From the NCBI GenBank assembly GCA_964421865.1, contig CAYQZH010000259.1, forward strand, positions 1-6,432: a stretch of DNA of 6,432 nucleotides. The letters run 5' to 3'. Both the position numbers and the translations under genes were made by a program. Every line of letters starts with the position of its first letter. Position 1 is the stretch's first letter. Below are positions 6,040 through 6,432 of the stretch, piece after piece. The notes under the pieces are model-generated. The model saw nothing but the letters and a program-made list of their open reading frames with translations. It was not told the origin of the DNA and did not search any database. This DNA comes from SBAX01 sp964421865 (lineage in GTDB: Bacteria; Planctomycetota; Phycisphaerae; UBA1845).

Positions 6040-6432
6040 TTGAAATTTAAGACAAACGGCTCCAGGAATGATGGTTGTTCAAGGTCCATCAAGCAAGGAG
6101 CCGGGAGAGGAGAAAGAGTATCGTTCGGATTCGAGGTCGGGGCCAGGGGCGAAGGCGGGCTGCGAAGACGAGCGGCGGGGTCGAGCAGGAGTTGGTGGGG
6201 TTGGACACGCGGGTAGCGATGATCCAGGCCCTTCTGCCCCTGGGGCTGAAGGCGGTCAACGAGGTGCTGCAAGAAGAAGTGACGCAGTTGGCCGGCGTTC
6301 GGTACCGCCGCGAGGGAGGCCTGCCCGGCTATGCCCGCTGGGGAGGCCAGCAAGGCTCGGTTTACCTGGCGGACCACAAGGTGGGCGTTCATGTACCGCG
6401 GGTTCGGGATAGTCCCGGCACGACAGACCCTT
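6040..6432 (+). mobile_element. IS256-like insertion sequence, left part
   Basis: The presence of an IS256-like transposase running off the right edge implies an insertion sequence whose left end lies between nadK and the coding region. The composition changes at about 6040 to an A/T-rich stretch (TTGAAATTTAAGACAAAC) that could belong to the terminal inverted repeat. The right end is outside the window, so neither the exact boundary nor a target duplication can be shown; 6040 is an estimate. A GGCTCC/GGAGCC inverted pair (6058-6063 and 6097-6102) lies near the gene start. Confidence 0.5.
6075..6432 (+). CDS. IS256-like (Mutator-type) transposase, N-terminal part
   Basis: The frame is open from 6072 to the window edge and gives about 119 residues. 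The part from base 6180 is convincing: VEQELVGLDTRVAMIQ, LLPLGLKAVNEVLQEEV, LAGVRYRREGG, GYARWGGQQGS and VHVPRVRD, which match the N-terminal region of IS256-family (MULE-type) DDE transposases. The catalytic Asp, Asp and Glu lie further downstream and are not visible. The N-terminus before it is basic (RERRKSIVRIRGRGQGRRR). No ATG lies in this frame before 6219, inside the conserved part. The furthest start is TTG at 6075, with AGGA at 6064-6067. ATG codons at 6068 and 6071 are in another frame, so an indel is possible. The enzyme would cut and move its own element. Confidence 0.7.
   Translation, partial: MFKVHQARSRERRKSIVRIRGRGQGRRRAAKTSGGVEQELVGLDTRVAMIQALLPLGLKAVNEVLQEEVTQLAGVRYRREGGLPGYARWGGQQGSVYLADHKVGVHVPRVRDSPGTTDP

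Overview
The window is GC-rich bacterial DNA that looks like an accessory stretch of a planctomycete, probably a Phycisphaerae-like lineage. This is inferred, not proven. It rests on an IPTV-type C-terminal sorting signal, an RCC1-repeat/thrombospondin-3 surface protein, dispersed GTCCC/GGGAC palindromic repeats, and a NAD kinase with a SGSTAH variant of the usual TGSTAY motif. No taxonomic marker such as rRNA is present.

Layout from left to right. (1) Bases 1-705 hold the 3' end of a secreted RCC1-like repeat protein that starts before the window. It has three full and one partial copy of an exact 117-bp tandem repeat, then a calcium-binding Asp-rich segment and a Cys-containing C-terminal module. 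(2) Bases 720-1037 hold a headless remnant of a second surface protein that keeps a Cys-rich segment and a complete IPTV sorting signal. (3) Bases 1269-1481 encode a 70-residue SEC-C zinc-motif protein, preceded by a short perfect palindrome. (4) Bases 1560-1655 are a non-coding cluster of three REP-like palindromes. (5) Bases 1714-4942 are a tightly coupled three-gene operon encoding a YbhG/HlyD-type periplasmic adaptor, an ABC ATPase and an ABC-2 permease. Each gene overlaps the next through a GTGA junction. (6) Bases 4959-5046 are a dispersed-type double-hairpin repeat between the convergent operon and nadK; it could act as a two-way terminator. (7) Bases 5066-5905 (minus strand) encode NAD kinase, with a TATAAT -10 box and a clear Shine-Dalgarno. 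(8) From about 6040 to the right edge is the 5' part of an IS256-like insertion sequence, with a transposase running off the window.

How the genes work together: the operon should form a tripartite efflux or export system, with the ATPase powering the membrane permease and the adaptor spanning the periplasm. NAD kinase is a housekeeping gene making NADP and is not evidently linked to the transporter. The surface-protein fragments, REP cluster, dispersed repeat and IS element all suggest local genome plasticity. I found no convincing entirely new system. The most useful leads are the orphan sorting-signal fragment, the REP-like cluster, the reduced one-ATPase/one-permease Ybh-type transporter, and the transposase start without an in-frame ATG.
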